Origin: CBDBBY01 sp965205055
GTDB taxonomy: Bacteria > Pseudomonadota > Alphaproteobacteria > Rhodobacterales > Rhodobacteraceae
DNA: 64,000 nucleotides
Reading direction: 5' to 3'
NCBI GenBank assembly: GCA_965205055.1
Contig: OZ242030.1
Span: 682,001 to 746,000 of the forward strand
The position numbers and the translations under genes were made by a program. Shown piece after piece: positions 36,049 to 44,219 of the stretch; position 1 is the stretch's first letter; the number at the start of each line of letters is the position of its first letter. The notes beneath the pieces were generated by a model, which ran no database searches, was not told the origin of the DNA, and saw only the letters and a program-made list of their open reading frames with translations.

Positions 36049-36861
36049 ATGTCGCTTATGGACGGCAAGCGCGGACTTGTCATGGGCGTGGCCAACGACA
36101 AGTCCATCGCATGGGGCATCACTAAAATGTGCGCGGCTCATGGCGCGGAGATCGCCATGTCGTACCAAAGTCAGCAATTGCTGAAGAGGGTTGTTCCTTT
36201 GGCCGAGTCTATCGGCGCAACCGAGGTGATCGAATGCGACGTAAATCGACCTGATTCCGTCGAGGGCTTGTTCAGGCATCTCTCCGCGGCCTGGGGCACG
36301 ATAGATTTCGTCGTTCATGCCGTCGGATTTTCGGACAAGGACGAGCTGAGAGGCAGGTACGTCGACACAAGCTTGCCGAACTTTCTGAAATCCATGGAAA
36401 TCTCGGTATATTCATTCACGGCCTTGGCGAAGCATGCCGAAGCCTTGATGCCGAACGGTGGCGCCTTGCTCACCCTCACCTACTACGGCGCTGAAAAGGT
36501 GATGCCGCATTACAATGTGATGGGAGTTGCAAAAGCCGCGCTCGAGGCTTCAGTGAAATATTTGGCGGCGGATTTGGGCGGAAACAACATCCGCGTCAAC
36601 GCGATTTCAGCAGGAACCATCAAAACGCTCGCGGCGTCCGGAATTGGCGATTTCAGGTACATAATGAAGTGGAACGAACTGAATTCGCCGCTGCAGCGGA
36701 ATGTGACGCAGGAGGAGGTCGGCAAGGCCGCGCTCTTTTTGCTTTCGGATCTGGGTTCGGCTGTCACGGGCGAGATTTTGCATGTCGACTCCGGCTACCA
36801 CGTCGTTGGCATGAAACGCCCGGACGCTCCCGATATCGACGCTGTAACAGGAAGAAAATGA
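36049..36861 (+). CDS. fabI: Enoyl-[acyl carrier protein] reductase, FabI type
   Basis: FabI does the last reduction step in fatty acid elongation using NADH. The 270 residues carry the short-chain reductase start LMDGKRGLVMGVANDKSIAW, the catalytic LTYYGAEKVMPHYNVMGVAK (Tyr and Lys at FabI spacing), and HVDSGYHVVGM near the end. The ATG at 36049 has GGAGA upstream. Longer frames begin inside pdxH antisense and are rejected. The stop overlaps gpt. Confidence 0.95.
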   Translation: MSLMDGKRGLVMGVANDKSIAWGITKMCAAHGAEIAMSYQSQQLLKRVVPLAESIGATEVIECDVNRPDSVEGLFRHLSAAWGTIDFVVHAVGFSDKDELRGRYVDTSLPNFLKSMEISVYSFTALAKHAEALMPNGGALLTLTYYGAEKVMPHYNVMGVAKAALEASVKYLAADLGGNNIRVNAISAGTIKTLAASGIGDFRYIMKWNELNSPLQRNVTQEEVGKAALFLLSDLGSAVTGEILHVDSGYHVVGMKRPDAPDIDAVTGRK

Positions 36862-37370
36862 TGGCCGCAGACTTTCTTCCGCACGAAAAAGGATTCCAAG
36901 TAAGTTGGGAGCAGCTTCATTACGATGCAAGAAAGCTTGCGCTTCAATTACAGAAAATTGGCTCCGAACGTCACGGGAACTGGCGTGCGATGATCGCGAT
37001 AACGCGCGGCGGCCTTGTTCCTGCAATGATCGTATCGAGAGAGCTGAATATCCGAATTGTTGATTCCATTTCCGTCAAATCTTACGACTACCAGTCGCAG
37101 TCCGCGCCGAAAATTCTGAAATGGCCGGATCCCGAGGTCATCGGCAGTGGCGAGGCTGTCCTGATGATCGACGACCTGGTCGACTCGGGGAAGACGCTCG
37201 AGCTCGTGCGGGAAAAATTTCCGAACGCTCATTACGCCACTTTGTACGCCAAGCCCAACGGGCGCCCGATGGTTGATACCTTCATCAAGGAGGTTAGCCA
37301 AAACACTTGGATATACTTCCCTTGGGACCTTGCTTTGCAATACGTGGATCCTTATCGTCCAGACACTTGA
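36858..37370 (+). CDS. gpt: Xanthine-guanine phosphoribosyltransferase
   Basis: Gpt salvages xanthine and guanine to nucleotides. The 170-residue protein has the PRPP-binding motif AVLMIDDLVDSGKTLELV, an N-terminal FQVSWEQLHYDARKLA and WRAMIAITRGGLVPAMIVSRELN, typical of the Gpt subfamily. It starts at ATG 36858 (or the adjacent ATG 36861) within the fabI stop, so translation is coupled. Confidence 0.93.
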   Translation: MMAADFLPHEKGFQVSWEQLHYDARKLALQLQKIGSERHGNWRAMIAITRGGLVPAMIVSRELNIRIVDSISVKSYDYQSQSAPKILKWPDPEVIGSGEAVLMIDDLVDSGKTLELVREKFPNAHYATLYAKPNGRPMVDTFIKEVSQNTWIYFPWDLALQYVDPYRPDT

Positions 37371-37668
37371 CTCAAAACGGGCCGTCCAGACAGCCGACAA
37401 CTCAACGATGCGGCCAGGCGGCTGCATCCATTCGAAGTTCGAAGTCATGTCGAAGCAGCCTCGTGCTTGCCGAGCCTGTCTTGGCAGCGTACTTGGACAA
37501 CAAACAGTTGGCTTGATTCAGGTTGCGCACCGCTAATCGCTCAAATTCGGCGCATGAATGCCTTAAGCTCAGCGATGCGTCTCGGGAAAGCCCGCTTTTG
37601 CCAACTGCGCCGGTGCGCGGTTTGATGGCTCGGCCTCGAATCCTGCAACTCAATCGAACGAGAATTCC
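37371..37668. other. Gap between gpt and purB
   Basis: About 300 bp without a supported gene. Short open frames on both strands lack motifs. It should contain the purB promoter, but no clear -35/-10 pair stands out. Confidence 0.4.
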
Positions 37669-38970
37669 ATGCTTCCAAGATATACGAGGCCAAAGTTGGC
37701 AGAGATTTGGTCGGACGAGAAGAAACATGAAATCTGGTTTGATATTGAAGCCCACGCCGGAGACGCGATGGCCGACTTGGGCGCGGTTCCGCGCGAGTGC
37801 GCGAATGCCGTCTGGGAAGCGAAGCCAACAGCTTTCGATGCCGGCAGAATAAGGGAACTGGAAAACGAGACGCAGCACGAATTCGCAGCGTTTCTTGCTT
37901 ATGTTTCCGAAATCGTCGGACCCGAAAACGCCCGATTTCTGCATTTCGGCATGACGTCAAGCGACGTCTTGGACACATGCTTCAATCTGCAGCTGAAAAT
38001 GGCGACCGACGTCCTGATCAACGGAATTGAGCGGCTGAAGAATGCGCTCAAGGCCCAAGCGCTTGAACACAAGCATACTGTTTGCATCGGCCGCAGCCAC
38101 GGCATGCATGCCGAGCCGACGACATTCGGCGCGAAGATGGCTCAGGCATACGCGGAGGCATGCAGAAATGCGGCCCGCCTTCGAACCGCGCGAGACGAAA
38201 TCAGCATCGGCGCGATATCCGGAGCGGTCGGGACATTCGCGAATGTCGACCCTGGAGTCGAAGCGCATGTCTGCGAAAAGCTCGGACTGCAGCCGGAAAT
38301 GATTTCCACTCAAGTTGTTCCTCGCGACCGGCACGCGATGTATTTTTCGACACTCGCGGTGGTGGCAAGCTCGATTGAACGGCTGACGACTGAGTTCAGG
38401 CACTTGCAGCGAACCGAGGTCGGAGAAGTCAGAGAAAAATTCGCCGGCGGGCAAATCGGATCCAGCGCCATGCCCCACAAGGCCAATCCCATTCTTTCGG
38501 AGAACCTGACTGGCTTGTCGCGGATTGTGCGTTCCTGTGCGGCGCCCGCATTGGAGAACGTGACGTTGTGGCACGAGCGCGATATGTCGCACTCCTCCGT
38601 GGAACGGTGGACAGGTCCATGCGCGACGGCCACCTTGGATTTCGCATTGCACCGCTTGGCAAAGATTGTCGAAGGAATCGTGGTGGACAGCGCGGCGATG
38701 GACCGCAATCTGAGAATGGCAGGGGACGCGGTCCAGTCGCAAAGGGTCGTGCTGGAGCTTGTCAAAAAGGGGTTGGATAGGCAGACGGCGTACCGCATCG
38801 CGCAAAGATGCGCATCCAAGGCGATCGCCTCCGGCGGATCATTTGTCGAAGCCTTGAAATCTGAAACGCAGGTCCGGGGGGTGATGTCGGAGCAAGAACT
38901 TGAAGCGTGCTTGGGATATGACTACCACCTTAGCCGCATAGACGCGATCTTTTCCCGCGTATTCGAATGA
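37669..38970 (+). CDS. purB: Adenylosuccinate lyase
   Basis: PurB acts twice in purine synthesis, on SAICAR and on adenylosuccinate. The 433 residues show FHFGMTSSDVLDTC-like FLHFGMTSSDVLDTCFN, CIGRSHGMHAEPTTFG and the fumarase/lyase signature IGSSAMPHKANPILSENL. It starts at ATG 37669. It is convergent with the zeta-subunit gene, an arrangement seen near purC in Rhodobacterales. Confidence 0.95.
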   Translation: MLPRYTRPKLAEIWSDEKKHEIWFDIEAHAGDAMADLGAVPRECANAVWEAKPTAFDAGRIRELENETQHEFAAFLAYVSEIVGPENARFLHFGMTSSDVLDTCFNLQLKMATDVLINGIERLKNALKAQALEHKHTVCIGRSHGMHAEPTTFGAKMAQAYAEACRNAARLRTARDEISIGAISGAVGTFANVDPGVEAHVCEKLGLQPEMISTQVVPRDRHAMYFSTLAVVASSIERLTTEFRHLQRTEVGEVREKFAGGQIGSSAMPHKANPILSENLTGLSRIVRSCAAPALENVTLWHERDMSHSSVERWTGPCATATLDFALHRLAKIVEGIVVDSAAMDRNLRMAGDAVQSQRVVLELVKKGLDRQTAYRIAQRCASKAIASGGSFVEALKSETQVRGVMSEQELEACLGYDYHLSRIDAIFSRVFE

Positions 38971-39037
38971 GTGTTGGCTCGCCGGGTCTCAGTTCAGATG
39001 CGGGCTCGCTGCCTGTTCAAGTTCTAAGCTTCGCCGA

Positions 39038-39352
39038 TCAGGTCTCTCCCATGACCTGCGATTTGGCTTCGTCCAATGTTTCGTCCATCTTCGACCGGAT
39101 GGCGTCGGCATCCGCAACGCCCTCGAGTTCGGACGCAACTTTGCGAAACACGTCCTCCCTTCCCGGCTCTTCAAAATCCGCCATCATGACTTCGTTTATG
39201 AATTGCGACTCGGCGTCTCCCGTTTTTCCCAGCAGGCCCGCGGCCCACGCTGCCAACAGCTTGTTCGCGCGCGATTCAACAGTGAACCGGAGTTGCTCGT
39301 CGAGCGCGAATTTTGATTCGAATGCAGATTTACGTTCGTCGAAGGTAGTCAT
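39038..39352 (-). CDS. DUF1476 protein, F1-ATPase inhibitor subunit zeta
   Basis: The 104-residue protein matches the alphaproteobacterial zeta subunit, which blocks ATP hydrolysis by F1-ATPase through an inhibitory N-terminal segment. Typical parts are FDERKSAFESKFALDEQLRF, NKLLAAWAAGLLG and DVFRKVASELEG. The ATG is at 39352. In relatives purC lies divergent and next to it. Here purC is 4.9 kb away behind an accessory island. Confidence 0.9.
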   Translation of the reverse strand: MTTFDERKSAFESKFALDEQLRFTVESRANKLLAAWAAGLLGKTGDAESQFINEVMMADFEEPGREDVFRKVASELEGVADADAIRSKMDETLDEAKSQVMGET

Positions 39353-39649
39353 CCAAGTGTTCCGTAGAGAATTTTCAGGTGCTTCTATTAGGGCATTTTT
39401 TCATTTTGGCAAGGCAACGGGGATGCGCGCCAGACAGGTGAAGGGCTTGTTTGTCTTTTGCGCGGCGCGAGCCCGGACGCCTCGGTTCGTCCCTGCCGAC
39501 CTCCCGCGCTATTGATTCTCGGACGAACGCCCGAAGTGAGTTGTTCACACTTTCCGCCCGTTCCGCATGCCCCCGGATCCTCGAATTCCAGAGACCGCGC
39601 CGCCAGCTGTCGCAGAAACTCCATGTCCGGATGACAACCGTCCTCCTTC

Positions 39650-39835
39650 CATTTCTCTTGGGTCTCGGCGAACAGTACACGAATCATCTTCAATTTTTGA
39701 ACGAATTTTTTCTTCAAGAAGCCAAAAATTTATTTTGCATCGGAAAGAATCATCATCTATATCTTGGTCAACAACGCCCGCCACGCCTCGGACGGAACCT
39801 GGTTTCGAACTGCGCACCCGGCGGGTTGCTTGCAT
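39650..39835 (-). repeat. Repeat copy C: diverged, inverted relative of the 41.3-kb repeat
   Basis: Read on the minus strand, CAACCCGCCGGGTGCGCAG, then CCGAGGC..GGCGGG and GTTG.CC, match the block at 41335-41410 with many substitutions. The translated segment PPRLGRNLVSNCAPGGLL also matches PPGLGRNLGPRCAPGGLV of that copy. The following A/T-rich part aligns more weakly. It is probably an end of a decayed mobile element. Confidence 0.5.
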
Positions 39836-40044
39836 TTAGAACGCAGAGTTCTTGCTAGCGAACAGATCGCGTGCTCCTCCCGAATTGCTGAAGACATTCA
39901 TTTCTTGGACCGACAGCTGCCTAAGCGCTGATGAAAGATCGACAATGATTGCACCTGTGCTGAGCTGAGCAACAAGATCCCCAATATTACCCCCCCCCCC
40001 GAGGTTGTCGGCTGCATTGCAGGCGCTAGGAGACTGGTAGCGCT
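39836..40044 (-). pseudogene. C-terminal fragment of an unknown protein with an 11-G tract
   Basis: An open frame without a start encodes KRYQSPSACNAADNLGGGGN, NIGDLVAQLSTGAIIVDL and ends RDLFASKNSAF. The four glycines come from a run of 11 G (C at 39990-40000 on the plus strand). No family is recognised. It lies right beside repeat copy C and looks like the tail of a truncated gene. Confidence 0.35.
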
Positions 40045-40653
40045 TCTTTGTCTAGATTCCTTGCCGTCAATTGACATCCATTGTCAAAAAACCCACATGA
40101 TCGGCCATTGGCCGCCCGCCCCCGACCATGAAACGGGCTCCGGGGCGTCGTTGCGCTCCGGGTGGCAATTTCCTTCCGGATCATGGATGATGCCCGGCGG
40201 AAGCAGGCAAAGTGGACGTCTTATTTTCGGTGACTCGGTTCCCGCTCAAAAAACTGTCCCGGACGCGGCGGCATCGAGCCCCCGTTTGTACCCGGCCTCC
40301 AGGCCGTGGACGCACGCCAAATCGACCCGCACCCGCTCGCCGGCTGCGTGGCGGCATTCCGCAGCGTCCCCGCTTCCACCATCGACTCCGGCATTCGGCA
40401 TGCCCGACCGAACCTGCGGACTTATCGGCACACAACAGATGAAGGACCACGGCAACGAGCATCCGGCCGCCGGACAGGCGGCGACACAACCGGCCTGACG
40501 CAAGCCGCGCCCTCCGCCACAGGATCGCCAGCGGGCCACAACGGGGGCCGCCCGCAAACGCCATCCCGGCACCGGAGAGCGCAAGCCCGCAGACGCCGTT
40601 CATCCCCGGCACAGCTGAGGAACGGATGAAGTGTGCCCGAGCGTAGAGATGTT
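40045..40653. other. GC-rich gap without a recognised gene
   Basis: Long overlapping open frames exist on both strands because the stretch is GC-rich, but none shows a domain, a ribosome site or a clear reading direction. It may be decayed mobile-element sequence. Confidence 0.4.
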
Positions 40654-41310
40654 TCACGCCAAAAGTCGGCTGTGGTGAGCACAGATGTTGCGCACGAAAT
40701 TGGCGTGGTGGGTAAACGACTTCAATACTATTTCGCTTACGCCAAATGACTTGGCGATCGCCTGCCTGTCCTTGCGAGACTTCAAGCCACTATAGAATTT
40801 AGAGAGCGTGCCGAATGTCATTGTCTCGACCGCCATCCAAGCCGGCGGAAGTTCAGGCGCGGTGTATTTCTTGCGATAATGATCTGCGAGCGATGCAAAG
40901 GAACGCGTGAATCCATTTGACAATTCACTAACCAGCTTCGAATGCCGTCGAGGATCCGAATAATGCTCAGCCAGAAAGCAACCGTGAGGATCATGCATTG
41001 TAGCCATATGATGTGCTCTGCAACTTCGAAAATCTCGATGGTGCCCAGCACCAAAGACGCAATTCGCGATCAAAGAAATAAAGACCCACCACGTCTTCAA
41101 AGCGCGTTCCTTTGAGAAACGCCCGGCCATCGCTCAGTTCGGTGGAATCTTCGAATGGCAGCCAAATAGGCCTTGAGACGAAAATATGAGATGAATTCGA
41201 GGGTTCACCGCGCGCATTGCTCATCGGCGAAAATCATTCCGCGATCCTTTAGCCGGTTGATCTGCTCATCTATCGGGAGAGCGCTCTTTTCAAATCTCAC
41301 ATAGCACCTC
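40654..41310 (-). pseudogene. Abi (AbiF/AbiD-like) abortive-infection protein, frameshifted
   Basis: Pieces in different minus-strand frames match the Abi_2 family: SALPIDEQINRLKDRGMIF at the N-terminus, then WLPFEDSTELSDGRAFLKGT and FEDVVGLYFFDRELRL, then YRKKYTAPELPPAWMAVETM, FGTLSKFYSGLK and NFVRNICAHHSRLLA. The order is right, but at least two frameshifts separate the parts, and the end is cut just after the conserved RN.CAHHSR motif. Such proteins stop phage growth by killing the cell. This copy should be inactive. Confidence 0.7.
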
Positions 41311-41334
41311 TGCCGTTGAACGGCTCCCAAATAA

Positions 41335-41560
41335 ACAACCAGCCCGCCGGGTGCGCAGCGCGGCCCTAAGTTTCGCCCGAGGCCCGGCGGGTGTAGTTGG
41401 CCGACGTTTAGTCGGAAGTTCCTTGGGATTATTTTGAACAACTCTTTGAACGTCCGGAATATTTTTTGGATTTCGGCCGTGCGTCTACTGGACACGCTGC
41501 TTTGGGAGGGTGCTACCGCATGGAGACCTTCGCGTTCAGCGGCCGCGCAGCGTCGCAAGG
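41335..41560. repeat. Repeat copy A, adjacent to the PIN gene
   Basis: This block holds a GC-rich part with 9-bp inverted arms CCCGCCGGG / CCCGGCGGG. It is followed by a segment shared with copy B at 43476-43610 in the same orientation (GAAGTTCCTT, AACTCTTTGAACGTC, GTCTACTGGAC, GCTACCGCATGG and ACCTTCGCGTT). Identity is roughly three in four by eye. Copies A and B bracket the toxin-antitoxin-like module. Confidence 0.6.
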
Positions 41561-41578
41561 ACGGCGGCGACGTTTCCG

Positions 41579-42067
41579 TTAGACATCGCAATAAATTTGT
41601 AATCGCTTTTCAATCTCCGCCTTCGGCAACCGGCATCGCGGATGTGCAGCGATCACTCGGAGGCTGGTACCGAGCTTGTTTCCATTGGCAACTCCTTCCT
41701 CATGCATTCGGTCGAACAGCCAAAGCACGCCGTGGACTGCAACTTCTTCCTCCTTGGCCAGCTCAACCAATTTTTTGTCACCCGAAAGCAGCACCCAAGA
41801 TCTGGATTTCGCAAGGGCCCAGCTGTCCGGCACAGAAAGCGAGCGTCGTTCGAGCCAATAACTCTGAGCGAGCGCAACCTCCTTGTTGTCCAACACCTCC
41901 TGTCGAAGGCCGAGATTTATCAGGGCATCTCCTCCGCAGTCCTTGAGTTCCATTTGATACAGCAACGAAGGTACAGCGAAATCTAACGGTAGGCGGAAAA
42001 TGGTTTCTAGAATTTCCCCTCGCTCAAGATCAACCAGAACCGAGGTGTCCGGGAGTAGCACATTCAT
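41579..42067 (-). CDS. PIN-domain protein, probable toxin (RNase)
   Basis: The 162-residue protein fits a PIN-like nuclease. It has the first acidic motif LLPDTSVLVDLE (Asp7), an acidic residue in the next helix (Glu40), Asp81 in VPDSWALAKSR and Asp97 in VLLSGDKKLVELA, the usual four-acid site. PIN toxins cut RNA and are held in check by a co-encoded antitoxin. Its ATG overlaps the stop of the upstream XRE/ImmA gene by one base (TAATG), which makes a two-gene module. Its closest named PIN subfamily is unclear. Confidence 0.72.
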   Translation of the reverse strand: MNVLLPDTSVLVDLERGEILETIFRLPLDFAVPSLLYQMELKDCGGDALINLGLRQEVLDNKEVALAQSYWLERRSLSVPDSWALAKSRSWVLLSGDKKLVELAKEEEVAVHGVLWLFDRMHEEGVANGNKLGTSLRVIAAHPRCRLPKAEIEKRLQIYCDV

Positions 42068-43158
42068 TAAGTGCAGACCCCTTCAACGCCCGATTCCAAC
42101 ACTGCAGGTGCATCCATCATAAGGTTCAGTTCGCGGACCGAGATTCCGAGCAGTTCAGCCGCCTTGGCTTCCGAAATCGCACCTTCCGATAGAGCGCGAA
42201 AACACAAGCGTCGAAAACGCCGGGGTTCTTCGCGCTCCATGGCATTGGGTTCTTGAAATGGCGGGCGGCACCAGCCGCGACGCGTGAACTCTTCAAAGAA
42301 CTGCCGGAACAACGCATTGCTGAAAATACCGATTTCCCTGCAGCGATAGACAAGGGCTTGCACGCTCACGCCGAAAATCCGTTTCAAGTCAAAAAGCTCG
42401 TCCCAACCCACAGCCTTGCGGCGGACGCCAATCTTCGCTTGAAGCGTCTCCGCCGGCATGAGGAAAGCCCCGGCAAAACGCTGCGCCGCCTTCTCGCTGT
42501 CGACATTTTGGGCAACATCCAGAACCATATGGCCGAGTTCATGCGCTATCGTAAAGCGCTGCCGTTCACCCCCGTGTCCGCGGTTCACAACAATGACTGA
42601 TGATACGCGACCGTCTTCATGGCTGATTCTGGCCGTTAAACCATCGACCTGCTCAACACCGATGGAAACCACCTTAATCCCGCGTTCTTCCGACAGTTCG
42701 ACCAAGTCAGCGATTGGATCACTGCTTAACCCCCAGTGGGCGCGAAGTCCCTGCGCGGCGGGTTCGGCCTGAGCGGGATCGCACGGCACCGGCCATGGAG
42801 CTTCCTGCGGGCAGTCCCAAACGACGCTCGGCATATTGAGAATTTCCTCGACCGTGAGATATCTTTCCAGAAGATGCAGCACCTTGGCTTCGATCCGGGC
42901 CAATTCACGCTTGCTCTTGAGCTTGTTTCCGCGGAACTCAACGGCTTCCAGAGCCAAGTTCGGATCTCCAAACAGATAATCCACCGACACGCCGAGCGCG
43001 TCTGCGAGCGCAATCAGGACATCAGAACTCGGCATTGCCTTGTCAAGTTCGTATTTGTTGATCGCTTGCGCCGTTACAAGCTTATCGATCCGACACTCCA
43101 GATCCCTTAGTGACAAGCCGACAGCGCGACGAGCTAATTTCAGGCGTTGGCCGATCAT
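42067..43158 (-). CDS. XRE-type HTH plus ImmA/IrrE metallopeptidase protein, probable antitoxin/regulator
   Basis: The 363-residue protein has an N-terminal XRE helix-turn-helix (about residues 1-65: GQRLKLARRAVGLSLRDLE, DYLFGD), a linker, and an ImmA/IrrE zinc-peptidase domain with HELGH at 206-210 (FTIAHELGHMVLD) and downstream acidic residue in AAQRFAGAFLMP. The C-terminal ~70 residues hold a second short HTH-like stretch (SEAKAAELLGISVRELNLM). HTH-ImmA proteins either cleave repressors or act as antitoxins in COG2856-type toxin pairs. The next gene encodes a PIN protein. Autoregulation is suggested by the palindrome at the promoter. Confidence 0.8.
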   Translation of the reverse strand: MIGQRLKLARRAVGLSLRDLECRIDKLVTAQAINKYELDKAMPSSDVLIALADALGVSVDYLFGDPNLALEAVEFRGNKLKSKRELARIEAKVLHLLERYLTVEEILNMPSVVWDCPQEAPWPVPCDPAQAEPAAQGLRAHWGLSSDPIADLVELSEERGIKVVSIGVEQVDGLTARISHEDGRVSSVIVVNRGHGGERQRFTIAHELGHMVLDVAQNVDSEKAAQRFAGAFLMPAETLQAKIGVRRKAVGWDELFDLKRIFGVSVQALVYRCREIGIFSNALFRQFFEEFTRRGWCRPPFQEPNAMEREEPRRFRRLCFRALSEGAISEAKAAELLGISVRELNLMMDAPAVLESGVEGVCT

Positions 43159-43188
43159 GATTGACTCTAGTCATATTTGCGTTCTGGG

Positions 43189-43223
43189 TTGACAAAATAT
43201 AGTTTATTTGTATTATCTGTCAA
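43189..43223 (-). promoter_or_regulatory. Promoter with inverted TTGACA/TGTCAA for the XRE/ImmA-PIN module
   Basis: On the minus strand TTGACA (43218-43223) and TATATT (43196-43201) are 16 bp apart. The same TTGACA is mirrored by TGTCAA at 43189-43194, so the core promoter lies within inverted arms. A further pair TGACT/AGTCA (43162-43173) sits between the promoter and the start codon. Both are good places for an autoregulating HTH protein. Confidence 0.5.
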
Positions 43224-43295
43224 CTACTGCTGTATCCTGCTATTTGCCATCATTGCGACAACGACTGTAGTTTCGGTGCGACGCAAAGCGAACGA

Positions 43296-43475
43296 TCAAA
43301 AACAGCGCTGAACATCATTGCCGCTGCAAAGTGATAATTTCGACCTCATCACGTGATGTTTGTCGTTCGGATAGACAAGCCCAGCATGGATGCCCTCGCG
43401 GCAAACAATTTTTGAAGCCTGTCGTATTGTTGGTCACAAGCACAAAATCTGCTTCAACTGCACGTTTAACCAGAA
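43296..43475 (-). pseudogene. Fragment of a second PIN-like toxin, frameshifted
   Basis: Minus-strand KRAVEADFVLVTNNTTGF and, after one frameshift, REGIHAGLVYPNDKHHVMR match the C-terminal half of PIN-like toxins with the ..DFVLVTNN..DF....LHAGLV pattern. The N-terminal half is missing: copy B of the repeat starts exactly where it should continue. It appears cut by the IS end. Confidence 0.45.
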
Positions 43476-43610
43476 GTTCCTTTGGTTTATTTTAGCAACT
43501 CTTTGAACGTCGGCCATATTTTCTGTACCCCGGTCGTACGTCTACTGGACCCGATGCTTTAGGATGGGGCTACCGCATGGGAACCTTCGCGTTTGCCAGC
43601 CGCCGCCGAG
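43476..43610. repeat. Repeat copy B, in front of the chimeric transposase frame
   Basis: It is the direct partner of copy A (41405-41560), sharing AACTCTTTGAACGTC, CGTCTACTGGAC, GCTACCGCATGG and ACCTTCGCGTTT. It leads straight into the transposase-like frame at 43593, so the repeat is probably a conserved part of that element. Confidence 0.6.
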
Positions 43611-44084
43611 AACGCGCGGGCGGTCGTCCGCCGCTACCGCAAGCGCTGGACGATCGAGGAGTTCTTCCGGATCCCGAAGTCCGGGCTGCGCGTCGAGGAG
43701 CGAAGGTTCGACCACGCCGAGGATCTGCGCCAATGCTTCGCCTTCGCCTTCGACGCCGCCACCGCCTGCCGCGCCTTGCCGGAGAGCTGGGCCGGTCCGG
43801 TCGCGGTCGCGCCTCCGGCGATGAAACGTGCCTGCGAAGGCGACAAGACCCGCCAGCTCGTCCGCAACCTGGGGATGACGCCGGTCGTGCCGCCGAAGGC
43901 GAACCGGAAAGCCAAATGGAACTACGACCGGAAAACCTACAAGATGCGGAATGAGATCGAACGGCTGTTCCGGAGATTCAAGGGCTACCGGCGCCTCTTC
44001 ACGCGGTTCGACAAGCTCGACGCGACTTTTCCGGGCTTCCTGAACCTCGCCGCCGTCTTCGAAATGACGCATGATTTAGCATAG
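43593..44084 (+). mobile_element. Chimeric transposase remnant: IS4-like part joined to an IS5-like C-terminus
   Basis: A single open frame of 163 residues joins two unrelated transposase pieces. The first part (VVRRYRKRWTIEEFFRIPKS, RVEERRFDHAEDLRQ) looks like the RW.IE.FF..K region of IS4-family enzymes. The second part (WNYDRKTYKMRNEIERLF, RRFKGYRRLFTRFDKLDATF) is the C-terminal end of IS5-family enzymes. Neither a full DDE core nor an N-terminus is present. It begins with TTG and has no ribosome site, so it is likely not expressed as an active transposase. Confidence 0.6.
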
Positions 44085-44219
44085 ACAGGCCCTAGGAAGA
44101 ACGTCGTGGAAGCGCCTGCCCCATGTGCGCCGCGAACGTTTTCATTGTTCAATTTCGAAGCGTAAGGTAATGATCCGGCAGCGGCGATGGATCGCTGCTG
44201 CCTAACGATTGGAGTTGCA

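Noticed and set aside
40181..40657. Minus-strand frame of 158 codons in GC-rich sequence
   Set aside because: Equally long frames exist on the other strand, with no motif, no ribosome site and low-complexity Arg/Ala/Gly content.
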